A stretch of 64,000 bases of DNA from NCBI GenBank assembly GCA_016215705.1, contig JACRIR010000229.1:1-64000 (forward strand), read 5' to 3'. Made by a program: the position numbers and the translations under genes. The notes beneath the pieces are model-generated. The model did not search any database and had not been told where the DNA came from. It worked only from the letters and a program-made list of their open reading frames with translations. This document shows, one piece after another, positions 25,461 to 34,534 of the stretch. The stretch comes from Candidatus Poribacteria bacterium. GTDB lineage: Bacteria; Abyssobacteria; SURF-5. Every line of letters starts with the position of its first letter. Positions within the stretch are counted from its first letter, which is position 1.

Positions 25461-25618
25461 CGGCTTTCTTATGAGGTCGCGGGATGACTAAGTGACCGCT
25501 GCATTCCATCGAGATTGCCTCGGACGGGCCAGTGGTCGTTCGTTCTCAAGGAATGTGTTCCGAGAGTCGCTACGGAAACTCGGGAAATCAAGCGTAAGCA
25601 ATACAGAGAACATGCGCG

Positions 25619-26839
25619 ATGCCGGTATTTGAATACGTTGCCATCAACAATGCGAGCAAACAGATAAGGGGCGTCCTAGACGCAGACAGCCCTCAGATCG
25701 CTCGCGCCAAACTTCGCGAGATGGGGCTCTTGCCCGTGCATGTGGGCGAGACAAGAGAGACTGCAAAGCCCACCCGCGAAATCAGTCTGTCCGACGTTTT
25801 CTCCAGGCCGAAGACGGTCGATATCGCCATGTTCACGCGTCAGCTCGCCGTGCTTTTGCAAGCTGGAATGCCGCTTGTGGATGCGCTGAATGCGGTGCTC
25901 GAACAGGTGGAAAACAAGAGATTGACCAAAGTCGTGTACCGGGTAAAGGAAAGCATAAGCGAGGGAGCTGCGCTCTCGGTCTCGCTCGCTCAGCACTCCC
26001 GCCATTTCCCCCGGCTATACGTGAACATGGTGAAGGCCGGCGAGTCGTCAGGGGCCCTCGAGGTCGTTCTTTTCAGGCTTGCCGACTATATGGAGAAACA
26101 GCTTGCGCTCAGGCGCCGTGTCACTTCGGCTCTTCTGTATCCGTGCCTTATGACGACGGTGGGTTTCGGAGTAGTCGTTTTTCTTCTGACCTATGTGATT
26201 CCGACGATCACGAAAATCTTCATGCAACTCAACCGGGCGCTTCCGGCGCCGACCATAGCGCTGATCAAGGTCTCCGGCTTCTTGCGGGGATACTGGTGGC
26301 TGATGTTCGGGCTTGCGGCCATCCTCGTTCTGGCGCTGAGCCGCTACCTGAAAACGGAGATCGGGGGAACCGCATGGGACGGTCTCAAGCTTCGGCTTCC
26401 GATCTTCGGGAAACTGAATCGCAAACTAGCCGCCGCGCGGTTTTCCCGAACGTTGGGGACGCTTGCGCAGAGCGGCGTCAACCTGATGGACTCGTTGGAG
26501 ATCGTCAAGAACATAGTCAACAATCGAATCATCGCGCGCTCGATCGACGAAGCGCAAGAAAACGTGCGCAAAGGAGAAGACCTCGCCGGTTCCTTGCAGA
26601 GGGGCAGAGTGTTTCCCCCTGTGGTGACCCATATGGTGGCGCTTGGCGAGCGCAGCGGCCAGCTTGATGAGATGTTGCTGAGAGTGGCCGATACGCTTGA
26701 TGATGAGGTGGACACAACCCTCTCGGGTCTTGTGTCGCTGCTCGAACCGACTATGATAGTTGCAATGGCGGCGGTGGTGGGCTTTATCGTGCTTGCAGTG
26801 CTGCTGCCGATATTCGACATAAACCAGATGGTTCATTAG
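25619..26839 (+). CDS. gspF: Type II secretion inner-membrane platform protein GspF
   Basis: Polytopic inner-membrane protein of 406 residues with two repeated T2SSF cytoplasmic domains. The first contains FTRQLAVLLQAGMPLVDAL and the second FSRTLGTLAQSGVNLMDSL. Three hydrophobic helices lie at about 170-195, 220-240 and 375-400. The family's VKAGESSGAL and VALGERSGQLDEML motifs are both present. It provides the platform on which GspE acts. It is separated from gspE by a decayed family B repeat and is followed by gspG after 15 bp. Confidence 0.95.
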   Translation: MPVFEYVAINNASKQIRGVLDADSPQIARAKLREMGLLPVHVGETRETAKPTREISLSDVFSRPKTVDIAMFTRQLAVLLQAGMPLVDALNAVLEQVENKRLTKVVYRVKESISEGAALSVSLAQHSRHFPRLYVNMVKAGESSGALEVVLFRLADYMEKQLALRRRVTSALLYPCLMTTVGFGVVVFLLTYVIPTITKIFMQLNRALPAPTIALIKVSGFLRGYWWLMFGLAAILVLALSRYLKTEIGGTAWDGLKLRLPIFGKLNRKLAAARFSRTLGTLAQSGVNLMDSLEIVKNIVNNRIIARSIDEAQENVRKGEDLAGSLQRGRVFPPVVTHMVALGERSGQLDEMLLRVADTLDDEVDTTLSGLVSLLEPTMIVAMAAVVGFIVLAVLLPIFDINQMVH

Positions 26840-26854
26840 AGGAGACCAGAGTCA

Positions 26855-27307
26855 ATGGATGAGACGCCGAGACGAAACTCACGAAGCGGCTTCACGCTTA
26901 TAGAGTTGATGGTGGTCATAGTTATCATCGGCATTCTCGCAGCCTACGTCGCGCCCAAATTCATAAAGAGGACCGAGGACGCAAAGATCAACGCTACAAA
27001 AGCGCAGATAAGAAGCTTCGAGACCGGATTGAAGCTGTTCAGGCTCGACAACGGGTTCTATCCGTCCACTGAACAGGGATTGCAGTCCCTGGTGACCGCG
27101 CCCACGTCCGGCACGATTCCACAGAGCTACAAGCAGGGAGGATATCTTGAAAGCGCCGAAGTGCCTACCGATCCGTGGGGTCGAGCTTACATATACACCT
27201 CTCCCGGCCCGCAAGGATTCGACTATGAGATAAAGTCGCTGGGCGCTGACGGACTCGAGGGCGGCGAAGAAGAGAACGCAGACATCGAGAGTTGGAAGAT
27301 ACAATAG
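26855..27307 (+). CDS. gspG: Major pseudopilin GspG
   Basis: Major pseudopilin of the type II system, 150 residues. A short leader (MDETPRRNSRSG) is cut before FTLIELMVVIVIIGILAAYVAP, a textbook type III signal with Glu at +5. The C-terminal part has the conserved G-protein signature with TDPWGRAYIY and an acidic calcium-site-like end (DGLEGGEEENADIESW). Processing needs a prepilin peptidase, which is not in this window. Confidence 0.95.
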   Translation: MDETPRRNSRSGFTLIELMVVIVIIGILAAYVAPKFIKRTEDAKINATKAQIRSFETGLKLFRLDNGFYPSTEQGLQSLVTAPTSGTIPQSYKQGGYLESAEVPTDPWGRAYIYTSPGPQGFDYEIKSLGADGLEGGEEENADIESWKIQ

Positions 27308-27311
27308 AATC

Positions 27312-27899
27312 ATGCGCAAGAAGGGGTTTACACTGATCGAGCTTGTTATGGTGATGGCGATTATCAGCGTCATTGCCGCCATTGTGTTGCCGCGGCTCGA
27401 CCCTTTTGTTCCCAAGAGAAGGCTGAAGAGCGCTGCCCGGGTGCTGTCGGGCACTATCAGCCTTGCCTACGGCGAGTCTATCTCGAAGAACAAGACTTAC
27501 AGGCTTTATATGGATCCTTCTGACGACAGTTACTGGATAACGGAAGTTGACAAGCTGGATGAGGAAGATACGGGCGGTCCTGCCGGCATCAGGCTCGGGA
27601 CGCACTTTGAGCTGCTGCAATACGAGGAAAGCGAAAAGGGTGTCGAGCAAAGCACCCCGTCCGAACCCATGTTCGCCCGGAAGAAACTCCCCGAGGGGGT
27701 CCATTTCGCTTCGGTTGAGGTCAAGAAAGACCTGGAAATGGCCGTACCGGGCGCGCGGTACATAGAGTTTAATCCTCTGGGGAGCGCCACTCCCGCGACC
27801 ATCAGGCTCGCAAATGAAGAGGGAGAGAGGTTCACCGTCCGATACGACGGCGTGAGCGGCATCCCCGTCCTGTTTCCCGCAAAAAGCGAAACCGGATGA
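27312..27899 (+). CDS. gspH: Minor pseudopilin GspH
   Basis: Pseudopilin of 195 residues with a very short leader, MRKKG, before FTLIELVMVMAIISVIAAIVLP. The remainder is a GspH/FimT-like beta domain. The start is four bases after the gspG stop and the end overlaps gspI by four bases, so the pseudopilin genes form one tightly coupled operon. Assignment to GspH rests on position, leader type and size. Confidence 0.88.
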   Translation: MRKKGFTLIELVMVMAIISVIAAIVLPRLDPFVPKRRLKSAARVLSGTISLAYGESISKNKTYRLYMDPSDDSYWITEVDKLDEEDTGGPAGIRLGTHFELLQYEESEKGVEQSTPSEPMFARKKLPEGVHFASVEVKKDLEMAVPGARYIEFNPLGSATPATIRLANEEGERFTVRYDGVSGIPVLFPAKSETG

Positions 27900-28264
27900 T
27901 GACGCGCCATTCAAATACCGGATTCACTCTCCTGGAAGTGATGGTGGCGCTCAGTATTGTCGCGGTCGCCCTGGTCACTCTGCTTGGCACCCACATGATG
28001 AGCCTCGACCTCGCCCGCAAGAACAAGGAACAGACGCTGACCGCCTTGCTGGCCCGTCAAAAGATGGAAGAAGCGCTGACGACCTCGTTCGATACGTTGG
28101 CGGAGGACTCCGGCGACTTCGCGCCCGCGCATCCCGAGTACAAATGGGAACTCGAGGTCGAGAAGGCCGAGACCGAGAATCTGAAGAAAGTCAAGATAAT
28201 CATAAAGCATCCGGACGGTGAATTCGAGCTTGAGACAATGGTTGCCAGGAAATCGGCAAAATGA
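27896..28264 (+). CDS. gspI: Minor pseudopilin GspI
   Basis: Pseudopilin of 122 residues with leader MMTRHSNTG before FTLLEVMVALSIVAVALVTLL, the GspI-type signal. It is small, as expected for GspI, which nucleates the tip complex with GspJ and GspK. The gene overlaps both neighbours by four bases (ATGA). Confidence 0.9.
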   Translation: MMTRHSNTGFTLLEVMVALSIVAVALVTLLGTHMMSLDLARKNKEQTLTALLARQKMEEALTTSFDTLAEDSGDFAPAHPEYKWELEVEKAETENLKKVKIIIKHPDGEFELETMVARKSAK

Positions 28265-29283
28265 GCGCATCGCTTGGCTGGATACGGAGAATTTGTGGAG
28301 TAAATCCCCCCCCACCCCCCTTTGCCAAAGGGGGGAAGAGTGGATGGGCCTTTGATAATGGGGGGCAGGGTGGATGCCACTTTGACAAAGGGGGAAGGGG
28401 TGGACCTGCCGGCTTTACTCTCATCGAGGTTGTGGTGGCCACGGCGATTCTTGCGGTGATTTTCAGCATAGTTTTTGGCTCGTTCTTCTACACCATCAAC
28501 AACGCCGAGGAACAGGAAGAACGAGCCTCGATCTACCACCGGGCAAATTTCATTTTGAATAACATTTCCGAAAATATTTCGTCGGCCTACGTGCCGCTCT
28601 CGACACTAAAATCCGAGAGTCAAGAATCCGAAAACGCGACGGTATTGACTCAACCAGCAGAGGAAGAAGAAACACAACCCGTTTTCGCCGGGAAGGACGC
28701 TTCCGACAAAGAAGCCGACACGGATTCGCTGAGCGCTTTCACCACTAACCCCCGCTTCGGGGAGTCGGCCAAGGGAGGCGGTTTCGCATACATCAAGTAT
28801 GAGGTCGTTTCTGCAGAAGAAGCCGGCGAAGACGAATTCCCCGGCGACGAGAATAATCCGTTCTTTTTGAGATGCTCCGTGGAATCGCCGTTCTTCTCGA
28901 AGGAAACGGAAGAGCTCGACGAAGAGACCCGGACATGGGATTGGGAACTCAGCGTCCGTTCCTTCAGCGTCGAGTATTCAGACGGCTCCGACTGGCTCAA
29001 TGAATGGAGTTATGAAGAAAAAAAAGCGCTTCCCAGGGCCATCAAAGTCGAGATCGAACTGGCCGACTCGAGCGGGGCCAGTTATCCGTTTTCAACGATT
29101 GCTCCTGTTCACGTGAATACCGTGCTCGAGGAGCCATCTGAAGAGACGGGCGAAGAGGGGGACGAAACCGAGCAGACGCAAGAAGAGGCGGGCACGGAGA
29201 GCAACCAGACGGGAGCGACCTCAACGTCCACAGGCGCGCAAACCGGTTCGAGCGCTAAAGACACAGACTTGTTTGCGCAATGA
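28261..29283 (+). CDS. gspJ: Minor pseudopilin GspJ with repeat-derived leader
   Basis: Tip pseudopilin of 340 residues. The signal GFTLIEVVVATAILAVIF starts only at residue 51, after a leader of about 51 residues. Most of that leader is encoded by a family D repeat that runs in frame as three 10-residue units, FAKGGKSGWA, FDNGGQGGCH and FDKGGRGGPA. The ATG overlaps the gspI stop (ATGA), supporting this start, and no alternative start lies after the repeat. The mature part is acidic, with a low-complexity Glu/Thr/Gly tail of about 55 residues after the pseudopilin fold. Confidence 0.88.
   Translation: MSASLGWIRRICGVNPPPPPFAKGGKSGWAFDNGGQGGCHFDKGGRGGPAGFTLIEVVVATAILAVIFSIVFGSFFYTINNAEEQEERASIYHRANFILNNISENISSAYVPLSTLKSESQESENATVLTQPAEEEETQPVFAGKDASDKEADTDSLSAFTTNPRFGESAKGGGFAYIKYEVVSAEEAGEDEFPGDENNPFFLRCSVESPFFSKETEELDEETRTWDWELSVRSFSVEYSDGSDWLNEWSYEEKKALPRAIKVEIELADSSGASYPFSTIAPVHVNTVLEEPSEETGEEGDETEQTQEEAGTESNQTGATSTSTGAQTGSSAKDTDLFAQ
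28301..28410 (+). repeat. Family D repeat inside gspJ, three tandem 30-bp units
   Basis: A C-run followed by TTTGCCAAAGGGGGGAAGAG opens three 30-bp units, each starting TTTG and containing a G-run and GGTGGA-like end. The unit length keeps the frame open. The intergenic counterpart is at 23417-23464. Confidence 0.8.
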
Positions 29284-29310
29284 CGAACGAGGCGCGGGTG
29301 TTCCGAATAA

Positions 29311-29335
29311 GATTCTTCGCTTCGCTCAGAATGAC
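29311..29335. repeat. Family C half-element between imperfect 47-bp direct repeats
   Basis: GATTCTTCGCTTCGCTCAGA followed by ATGAC is one arm of family C. The DNA on either side (29269-29315 and 29339-29386) is an imperfect direct duplication with a 70-bp period, including the end of gspJ. Confidence 0.6.
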
Positions 29336-29427
29336 GGGTTGTTTGTGTAATGACGAACAAGGGACGTGGGTTTCTGGATGAGATTTCCCGGGGCAATAAA
29401 CTGTTGGACAGATTTGCTTGACAGTCT

Positions 29428-30468
29428 ATGAGCAAATGCGACATAATAACTTCCGGACACGCGAACACGGCCCGATTTAACGACCGCGGAATAGCCTTGT
29501 TGTTGACATTGCTAGTCACGATCATTCTGGCGGTCGTTGTTCTCGAGGTCAACTACCTCATGCGGGTTCACGCGACTCTTTCCGGTAACCTTGTTGAGAG
29601 CCTGAGGGCGGAGGCGGCCGCGCAGGCGGGCATCGAGGAGGCCAAAGCCCGCCTTATCAACGATTTTTTGGCTGATACCAAAAAAGGGGAGACCAAAGAT
29701 TCGCTGGACGAAACGTGGGCCGCAGAGATAGAAGTCGAGACGAAATCGGCGGCGGCGGATGTCACTGTTTCCGATGAAACGGGAAAGATCAATCTGAATC
29801 GCCTTGTTAAGAAACTGGCCGCTGCGGGCGGCGCCGAAACTCCTAACACCTCGCTGATTGAAAGCGTCAAACGGTTGTTCGAGTTGCTTGATCTCGACCC
29901 GAACCTCGTTGACGGCATTGTCGACTGGATAGATGAGAATGACCAGGAGGAGCCGTTTGGCGCGGAGAACTCCTACTACGAATCTTTGAGTCCTCCGGTC
30001 AAATGCAAGGACGGGCCACTCGACAGCGTCGACGAGTTGCTGTTCATAAAAGGATTCGATCCGAAGATTCTATACGGTGACGCGGAAAGACCCGGCCTTG
30101 CCGGTTTTGTCGCCGTTTGTGGCGACGAGAAAGGGCTCATAAATATAAACACGGCCGACGAGAAAGTCGTTGCGGCCGTTGTCAATAGCGAATCGCTTGC
30201 TTCCACAATAGTGGACGACCGGGAGAGTTCACCTTTTGTGAATTCAGGAGACATGACTGCCCGTGTGGTGGGCGCGAATCTCCCGGAAAAGTTCACGGTG
30301 GCAAGCTCATTTTTTCTCGTTGCCTCTACGGGACGCATTATTTCGGAGTCGCCTGCGCCCCGGGAGGTGAGAATAAAGACGATTCTCAAACGCGTCCAAC
30401 CCGAAGCAACCGAGACGCAAACGGACACTATCCGCATCGATACGGCTTTCTGGAAAGTGGAAAGATGA
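29428..30468 (+). CDS. gspK: Minor pseudopilin GspK
   Basis: Large tip pseudopilin of 346 residues. The signal DRGIALLLTLLVTIILAVVVLEV follows a 20-residue leader and lacks Glu at +5, the hallmark of GspK. The T2SSK alpha domain includes the family's DWIDxND motif (VDWIDENDQEEPFGAENSYYES), which provides calcium-site-like residues. The last codons overlap gspL by four bases. Confidence 0.92.
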   Translation: MSKCDIITSGHANTARFNDRGIALLLTLLVTIILAVVVLEVNYLMRVHATLSGNLVESLRAEAAAQAGIEEAKARLINDFLADTKKGETKDSLDETWAAEIEVETKSAAADVTVSDETGKINLNRLVKKLAAAGGAETPNTSLIESVKRLFELLDLDPNLVDGIVDWIDENDQEEPFGAENSYYESLSPPVKCKDGPLDSVDELLFIKGFDPKILYGDAERPGLAGFVAVCGDEKGLININTADEKVVAAVVNSESLASTIVDDRESSPFVNSGDMTARVVGANLPEKFTVASSFFLVASTGRIISESPAPREVRIKTILKRVQPEATETQTDTIRIDTAFWKVER

Positions 30469-31964
30469 TACTTACGACGAAAAGCATCGGCATCGACATT
30501 CAGCCCGACTCCGTGAGGATTGCCGTCGCCAGCGCGCAGGGCGGGCGAACGAAAGTGATCAAGCTCATAAGCAAACCAATCCCGGAGGCGACCGACCAGG
30601 AAACCAAGGCAGTAACGGCGTCAATCATAAGGGAGGCATTCGAGGAAAACGGCCTCAATGGTGACACATGCGTAACCAGTCTTCCTGTTGCCGCGAGCAT
30701 AAACCGTGTACTAAGCACGCCCATTTCCGCTCCGGCAAAGATCAGGCAGACACTCAAGTTCCAGATTGAGACGCAGATACCGTTTCCGGTGGATCAAATC
30801 ATTTCGGACTACGTCCACATCCGGAAATCCGACGAAGGCACGGAGATTCTTGCAATCGCGGTAAACAAGACAGTGATTGCCGAGAAGCTGGAAGTCTTGA
30901 AGCTTGCCGGAGTTGATCCGAACATTCTGACCCTCGATGCGTTGGCGTTGGCCGATTTCTACACCGACCCGTTCGATTTCTCGCCCGACAAGATCACTGT
31001 TCTGCTGCACGGAGGACGACAAGGCTCGTTTCTGGGCTTTTTTAATGGGGAGAAACTGGTCGCATACCGAAACCTCGAGGGACTGCCCGCCAATGATGAA
31101 GGCTCCGTGAGAAGAATGGCGCGGGAAATACATCGTTCCATTATTTCTTTCCAGCCTCATGCGGGCGCAGAGTCCGAGATAGGCACGCTGTGCATAGCCG
31201 GAGTAAGTTCCGAATTACTCGCGGGAATACTGAGGGATTCGTTTCGCGAATTTCCGGTGAAGACGGTTGAGTTCAACAGGAGGATGCTTGCCGAAATACC
31301 GCCCTCTCTCGTGGACGGAGCGGAAGAGTATCACCTCGCGATAGCCCTTGCGCACGTCGGTCTGGAAGGCTCCCCAAATGCGGTCAACTTCAGACAGGAG
31401 GAATATTCGCCCCTGTCTCTGTTCGCGCGGCTCAAGAAAAATATTGTGTTCAGCGTTGTGCTGTTGGCGCTGGCTCTGGCCACCTGGTTCGGCAGCGTGC
31501 TGGCTCAGATTCGGGACCAATCGGCCCAGATGAAACAATTGAACGAAGAGATGCTGAATATTTTTGCCGCCACCTTGCCCGGCATCAAGTCGCCGGCCGC
31601 GGCGGAACAGCGAATAAAGGAGGAGCAGGAAAAATTCGGGCATCTGGCAAATTATTCCTCGAATTACGTATCTCCGCTGAACGTGCTTGCAGAAGTCCAG
31701 GCCGCCACGCCTCCGCAAAAGAATCTTGAATTGAAGGATTTGGCCGTCGCTGATAACGTGCTCCGGATGACGGGGGAGTTCGACGCCTTCGATGACATAA
31801 ACGTATTCGAAAAGCGTCTTGAAGACTCGTCGCTACTCTCGGAGGTGAAAATCGACTCGGCCACGAAAGTGGAAAAAGGAGAGAAAGTGAGTTTCCGCAT
31901 CAAAGCATTGATAAGGAGGGAGTCGCAGCCGGTTGCCGCCGCCAAACCGGCGACGAAGCCATGA
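30465..31964 (+). CDS. gspL: Type II secretion protein GspL (PilM-PilN-like fusion)
   Basis: Inner-membrane protein of 499 residues. Residues 1-300 are a PilM-like actin fold (SIGIDIQPDSVRIAVAS, then FQIETQIPFPVDQIISDYV). One transmembrane helix is at about 325-345 (NIVFSVVLLALALATWFG). A coiled-coil stretch and a periplasmic PilN/ferredoxin-like domain complete it. GspL couples the GspE ATPase to the periplasmic platform. The architecture equals a PilM-PilN fusion, which is known for GspL. It overlaps gspK and gspM by four bases each. Confidence 0.9.
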   Translation: MILTTKSIGIDIQPDSVRIAVASAQGGRTKVIKLISKPIPEATDQETKAVTASIIREAFEENGLNGDTCVTSLPVAASINRVLSTPISAPAKIRQTLKFQIETQIPFPVDQIISDYVHIRKSDEGTEILAIAVNKTVIAEKLEVLKLAGVDPNILTLDALALADFYTDPFDFSPDKITVLLHGGRQGSFLGFFNGEKLVAYRNLEGLPANDEGSVRRMAREIHRSIISFQPHAGAESEIGTLCIAGVSSELLAGILRDSFREFPVKTVEFNRRMLAEIPPSLVDGAEEYHLAIALAHVGLEGSPNAVNFRQEEYSPLSLFARLKKNIVFSVVLLALALATWFGSVLAQIRDQSAQMKQLNEEMLNIFAATLPGIKSPAAAEQRIKEEQEKFGHLANYSSNYVSPLNVLAEVQAATPPQKNLELKDLAVADNVLRMTGEFDAFDDINVFEKRLEDSSLLSEVKIDSATKVEKGEKVSFRIKALIRRESQPVAAAKPATKP

Positions 31965-32509
31965 TAAGCCTCAAGGGAAGAGAAAGAAAACTCATCGGGA
32001 TTCTTGCCGCCGTCCTTGCCGTTCTCCTTTTTCAGGCGTTGGTGGTATCGCCTGCTTTGAAGAAAAGGGCGGGCCTGTCCGAGCAGATAGGCAGGGCAAA
32101 GAAGCAGCTTGCTGATCTCAAGGTGCTTAAGGGCGAATACGACGTGATACGCGACGAGACCCTGAAAATCAACCAGCGCGTTGGTAGGCGTCCGCCCGGT
32201 TTTGCCTTGTTCTCCTTCTTGGACCAGACCGCCAGCAGACTGAACCTCAAGAACAATTTAACCTCGATGAAGCCGTCGCGGCGCGCCTTTGGCGGCAATC
32301 TTGCTGAAGATATGGTCGAAGTGAGGCTCGAAGGTGTCTCGCTTGAGAATCTGGTGAACTATTTGTATGAAATCGAGAAGCCCGGCACAGCCATCGCTAT
32401 CGCAAGCATACGCGTTCAACCCGAATCGAGATTGGGCGGCGGACTTAACGTTTCGATGCTCGTGACGTCGGTAAGCCCCGGCGCGGCCTCGTTCGGGCCG
32501 CGCACGTAA
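31961..32509 (+). CDS. gspM: Type II secretion protein GspM
   Basis: Bitopic inner-membrane protein of 182 residues: short cytoplasmic start (MISLKGRERKLIG), one helix (ILAAVLAVLLFQALVV), coiled coil and a periplasmic ferredoxin-like domain, matching GspM/PilO. It partners GspL. It is the last gene of the contiguous C-M run. No gspN or prepilin peptidase gene follows. Confidence 0.88.
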   Translation: MISLKGRERKLIGILAAVLAVLLFQALVVSPALKKRAGLSEQIGRAKKQLADLKVLKGEYDVIRDETLKINQRVGRRPPGFALFSFLDQTASRLNLKNNLTSMKPSRRAFGGNLAEDMVEVRLEGVSLENLVNYLYEIEKPGTAIAIASIRVQPESRLGGGLNVSMLVTSVSPGAASFGPRT

Positions 32510-32529
32510 GTCCCGGCGCCGGTGTCTTC

Positions 32530-32559
32530 TTGACTTCAACTTTGGCTGTGGGCTATAAT
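32530..32559 (+). promoter_or_regulatory. Sigma-70 promoter for the second ATPase gene
   Basis: TTGACT, 18-bp spacer, TATAAT, 37 bp before the next start codon and just after gspM. It suggests the two extra ATPase genes can be expressed separately from the gsp operon. Confidence 0.7.
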
Positions 32560-32596
32560 TTTTGTTGGAGTCATCATCCGGGAAGGGGGGAGAGCG

Positions 32597-34390
32597 ATGG
32601 CCGTAGTCGAGAGCAGCCGATCTCTGGGCCAGATATTGCTGGCTCAGGGCGCCATCACCCAGGAACAACTCAAGGACGCCCTCAAGCGGCAACAGACCCG
32701 CGCCAGCAACAAGCGCCTGGGCGACGTCCTTGTAAGTTTCGGGTATATAACTGCGCAGCACCTCGCCGAGGCGCTTGCAACGCAGTTGAACCTTCCGCTC
32801 GTCAATCTCGCCAACCTCGCAATCTCGCAGGAATTGATAGATTTCGTTCAGCCCTCAATCGCAAAGATATACCAGATTGTGCCCGTGAGGAAAGAGGGCA
32901 ACACGCTTTATGTGGCGATGACCGACCCTACGAATCTCGGTGTGGTCGATAACCTTCGCCTGCTGCTCGAATGCAACATCAGCCCTGTCCTGGCTACGCC
33001 GGAAGACATCAAGGAAGCCATCCGCAAATATTACGGCCTTGAAGAGGTCACCGTAGACACCATGCTTTCGCAGGTGAGCGGAGACAGCCTGAGCACGGTG
33101 AGCAGTCTCAGCGTAAGCAGCTTGAGCGTCGAGAGCATCGAGTTCGACGGCTCAATCATGGAGGGCGGCGAAGACGAAGAGAGCGACGAGGGGCCGGTCA
33201 TCAAACTGGTCACGCTGCTGATACTGGAAGCATTCCGGCACCGGGCAAGCGACATCCATATCGAGCCGTTCGAGCGCGAACTGAAAGTGCGCTACCGGAT
33301 TGACGGTATCCTCCATGAAGTGAATCCTCCACCGAAAGCGTTGCAGAACGCCATACTTTCCCGATTAAAGATCATGGCCGGCATGGACATCTCCGAGAAA
33401 CGAATTCCGCAGGACGGCCGCATCAAGCTCCAGTTGATGGGTAAGGATATCGACCTTCGGGCGTCCGCGCTTCCCGCGATCTATGGCGAGAGTTTTGTGC
33501 TCCGTATTCTTGACAAGAGCAGTCTCGCGCTCGACCTGCGTGACCTCGGCTACGCGGTCGATACTCTCAGGAACTGGGAAGGGCTGCTCCATACTCCCAC
33601 GGGAATCATTCTGGTGACGGGGCCCACGGGCTCGGGCAAGACAACCACGCTCTACGCTTCGCTCAATACAATAAATACGCCGGAGCGCAAGATAATCACG
33701 ATTGAAAACCCCGTCGAATACGTGCTTTCAGGCATCAATCAGGTGCAGATCGAAGAGGAAATAGGACTTACTTTCGCCGCCGGCCTGAGATCGATTCTCC
33801 GGCAATCACCGGATATAATAATGGTCGGTGAAATTCGTGACGGTGAAACCGCGGAGATCGCCATCAGATCGGCTCTCACCGGCCACCTGGTGTTCAGCAC
33901 GCTCCACACCAACGATTCCGCCGGCGCGCTGAACCGGCTCATCGACATGGGGATAAAACCCTTCCTCGTCGCTTCGGCCATACAGGCGGTGTCGGCGCAG
34001 CGGCTCGTCCGCAAAATCTGCAAGAGCTGCAAGACCGAGGACCATCCCACCGAAGAGAGGCTTCGACAGGTCGGCCTGAATCCGGAAGAAGTGGCGGACA
34101 TAAACTTCTTTAAGGGGGCTGGCTGTGAGAACTGCAACCGCACCGGCTACCACGGGCGCACCACGGTACTTGAGCTATTACTGATGAGCCATAACATCCG
34201 CGAGATGGTGCTCAAACACGAGCCTACCGGCGCCCTGAAGAACCAGGCGCGAAAAGAAGGCATGAGGACCCTCCGCGACGACGCATGGCTCAAAGTGTTC
34301 TCCGGCATGACGACGCTGGAGGAAGCCGTGATGATTACGCAACAGGACGATCCGATGCCAGGTATGAGACTGGTCAAGAGCGTGACCTGA
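32597..34390 (+). CDS. GspE/PilB-family ATPase with MshEN domain (second ATPase)
   Basis: Secretion/pilus assembly ATPase of 597 residues. The N-terminus carries two MshEN-type 24-residue motifs, SLGQILLAQGAITQEQL and RLGDVLVSFGYITAQHL, a fold known to bind c-di-GMP in MshE. Walker A GPTGSGKTTT starts at 342, Walker B is PDIIMVGEIRD, and the zinc pairs are CKSC ... CENC. A Ser-rich linker (about 160-185) is unusual. It has its own promoter. It could serve a type IV pilus or an alternative state of the secretion machine. No pilT or pilC is nearby. Confidence 0.9.
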   Translation: MAVVESSRSLGQILLAQGAITQEQLKDALKRQQTRASNKRLGDVLVSFGYITAQHLAEALATQLNLPLVNLANLAISQELIDFVQPSIAKIYQIVPVRKEGNTLYVAMTDPTNLGVVDNLRLLLECNISPVLATPEDIKEAIRKYYGLEEVTVDTMLSQVSGDSLSTVSSLSVSSLSVESIEFDGSIMEGGEDEESDEGPVIKLVTLLILEAFRHRASDIHIEPFERELKVRYRIDGILHEVNPPPKALQNAILSRLKIMAGMDISEKRIPQDGRIKLQLMGKDIDLRASALPAIYGESFVLRILDKSSLALDLRDLGYAVDTLRNWEGLLHTPTGIILVTGPTGSGKTTTLYASLNTINTPERKIITIENPVEYVLSGINQVQIEEEIGLTFAAGLRSILRQSPDIIMVGEIRDGETAEIAIRSALTGHLVFSTLHTNDSAGALNRLIDMGIKPFLVASAIQAVSAQRLVRKICKSCKTEDHPTEERLRQVGLNPEEVADINFFKGAGCENCNRTGYHGRTTVLELLLMSHNIREMVLKHEPTGALKNQARKEGMRTLRDDAWLKVFSGMTTLEEAVMITQQDDPMPGMRLVKSVT

Positions 34391-34395
34391 AGCTG

Positions 34396-34440
34396 CGCTG
34401 ATTCGGGGACACCATGCCACATGGTGTCCCCGAATCAGCG
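34396..34440. repeat. Family B hairpin repeat, copy 8 (longest perfect arms)
   Basis: Perfect 21-bp arms begin CGCTGATTCGGGGACACCAT and surround the loop CCA. It lies between the second and third ATPase genes. Confidence 0.92.
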
Positions 34441-34534
34441 CCTGGCCAAAGATGGGTTTGCTTTCCGCAATGACAACCTTGGGATTTGTTTGATGCGACT
34501 CGGCGCTATCGGAGAACAGAAGGAGTGAGGAACC

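Noticed and set aside
28301-28410. CRISPR-like array inside gspJ
   Set aside because: The three 30-bp units are adjacent with no spacers and belong to a palindromic repeat family. No cas genes are present.
34396-34440. Classical intrinsic terminator
   Set aside because: The stem is excellent but no T-tract follows on either strand. It matches the dispersed family B repeat instead.
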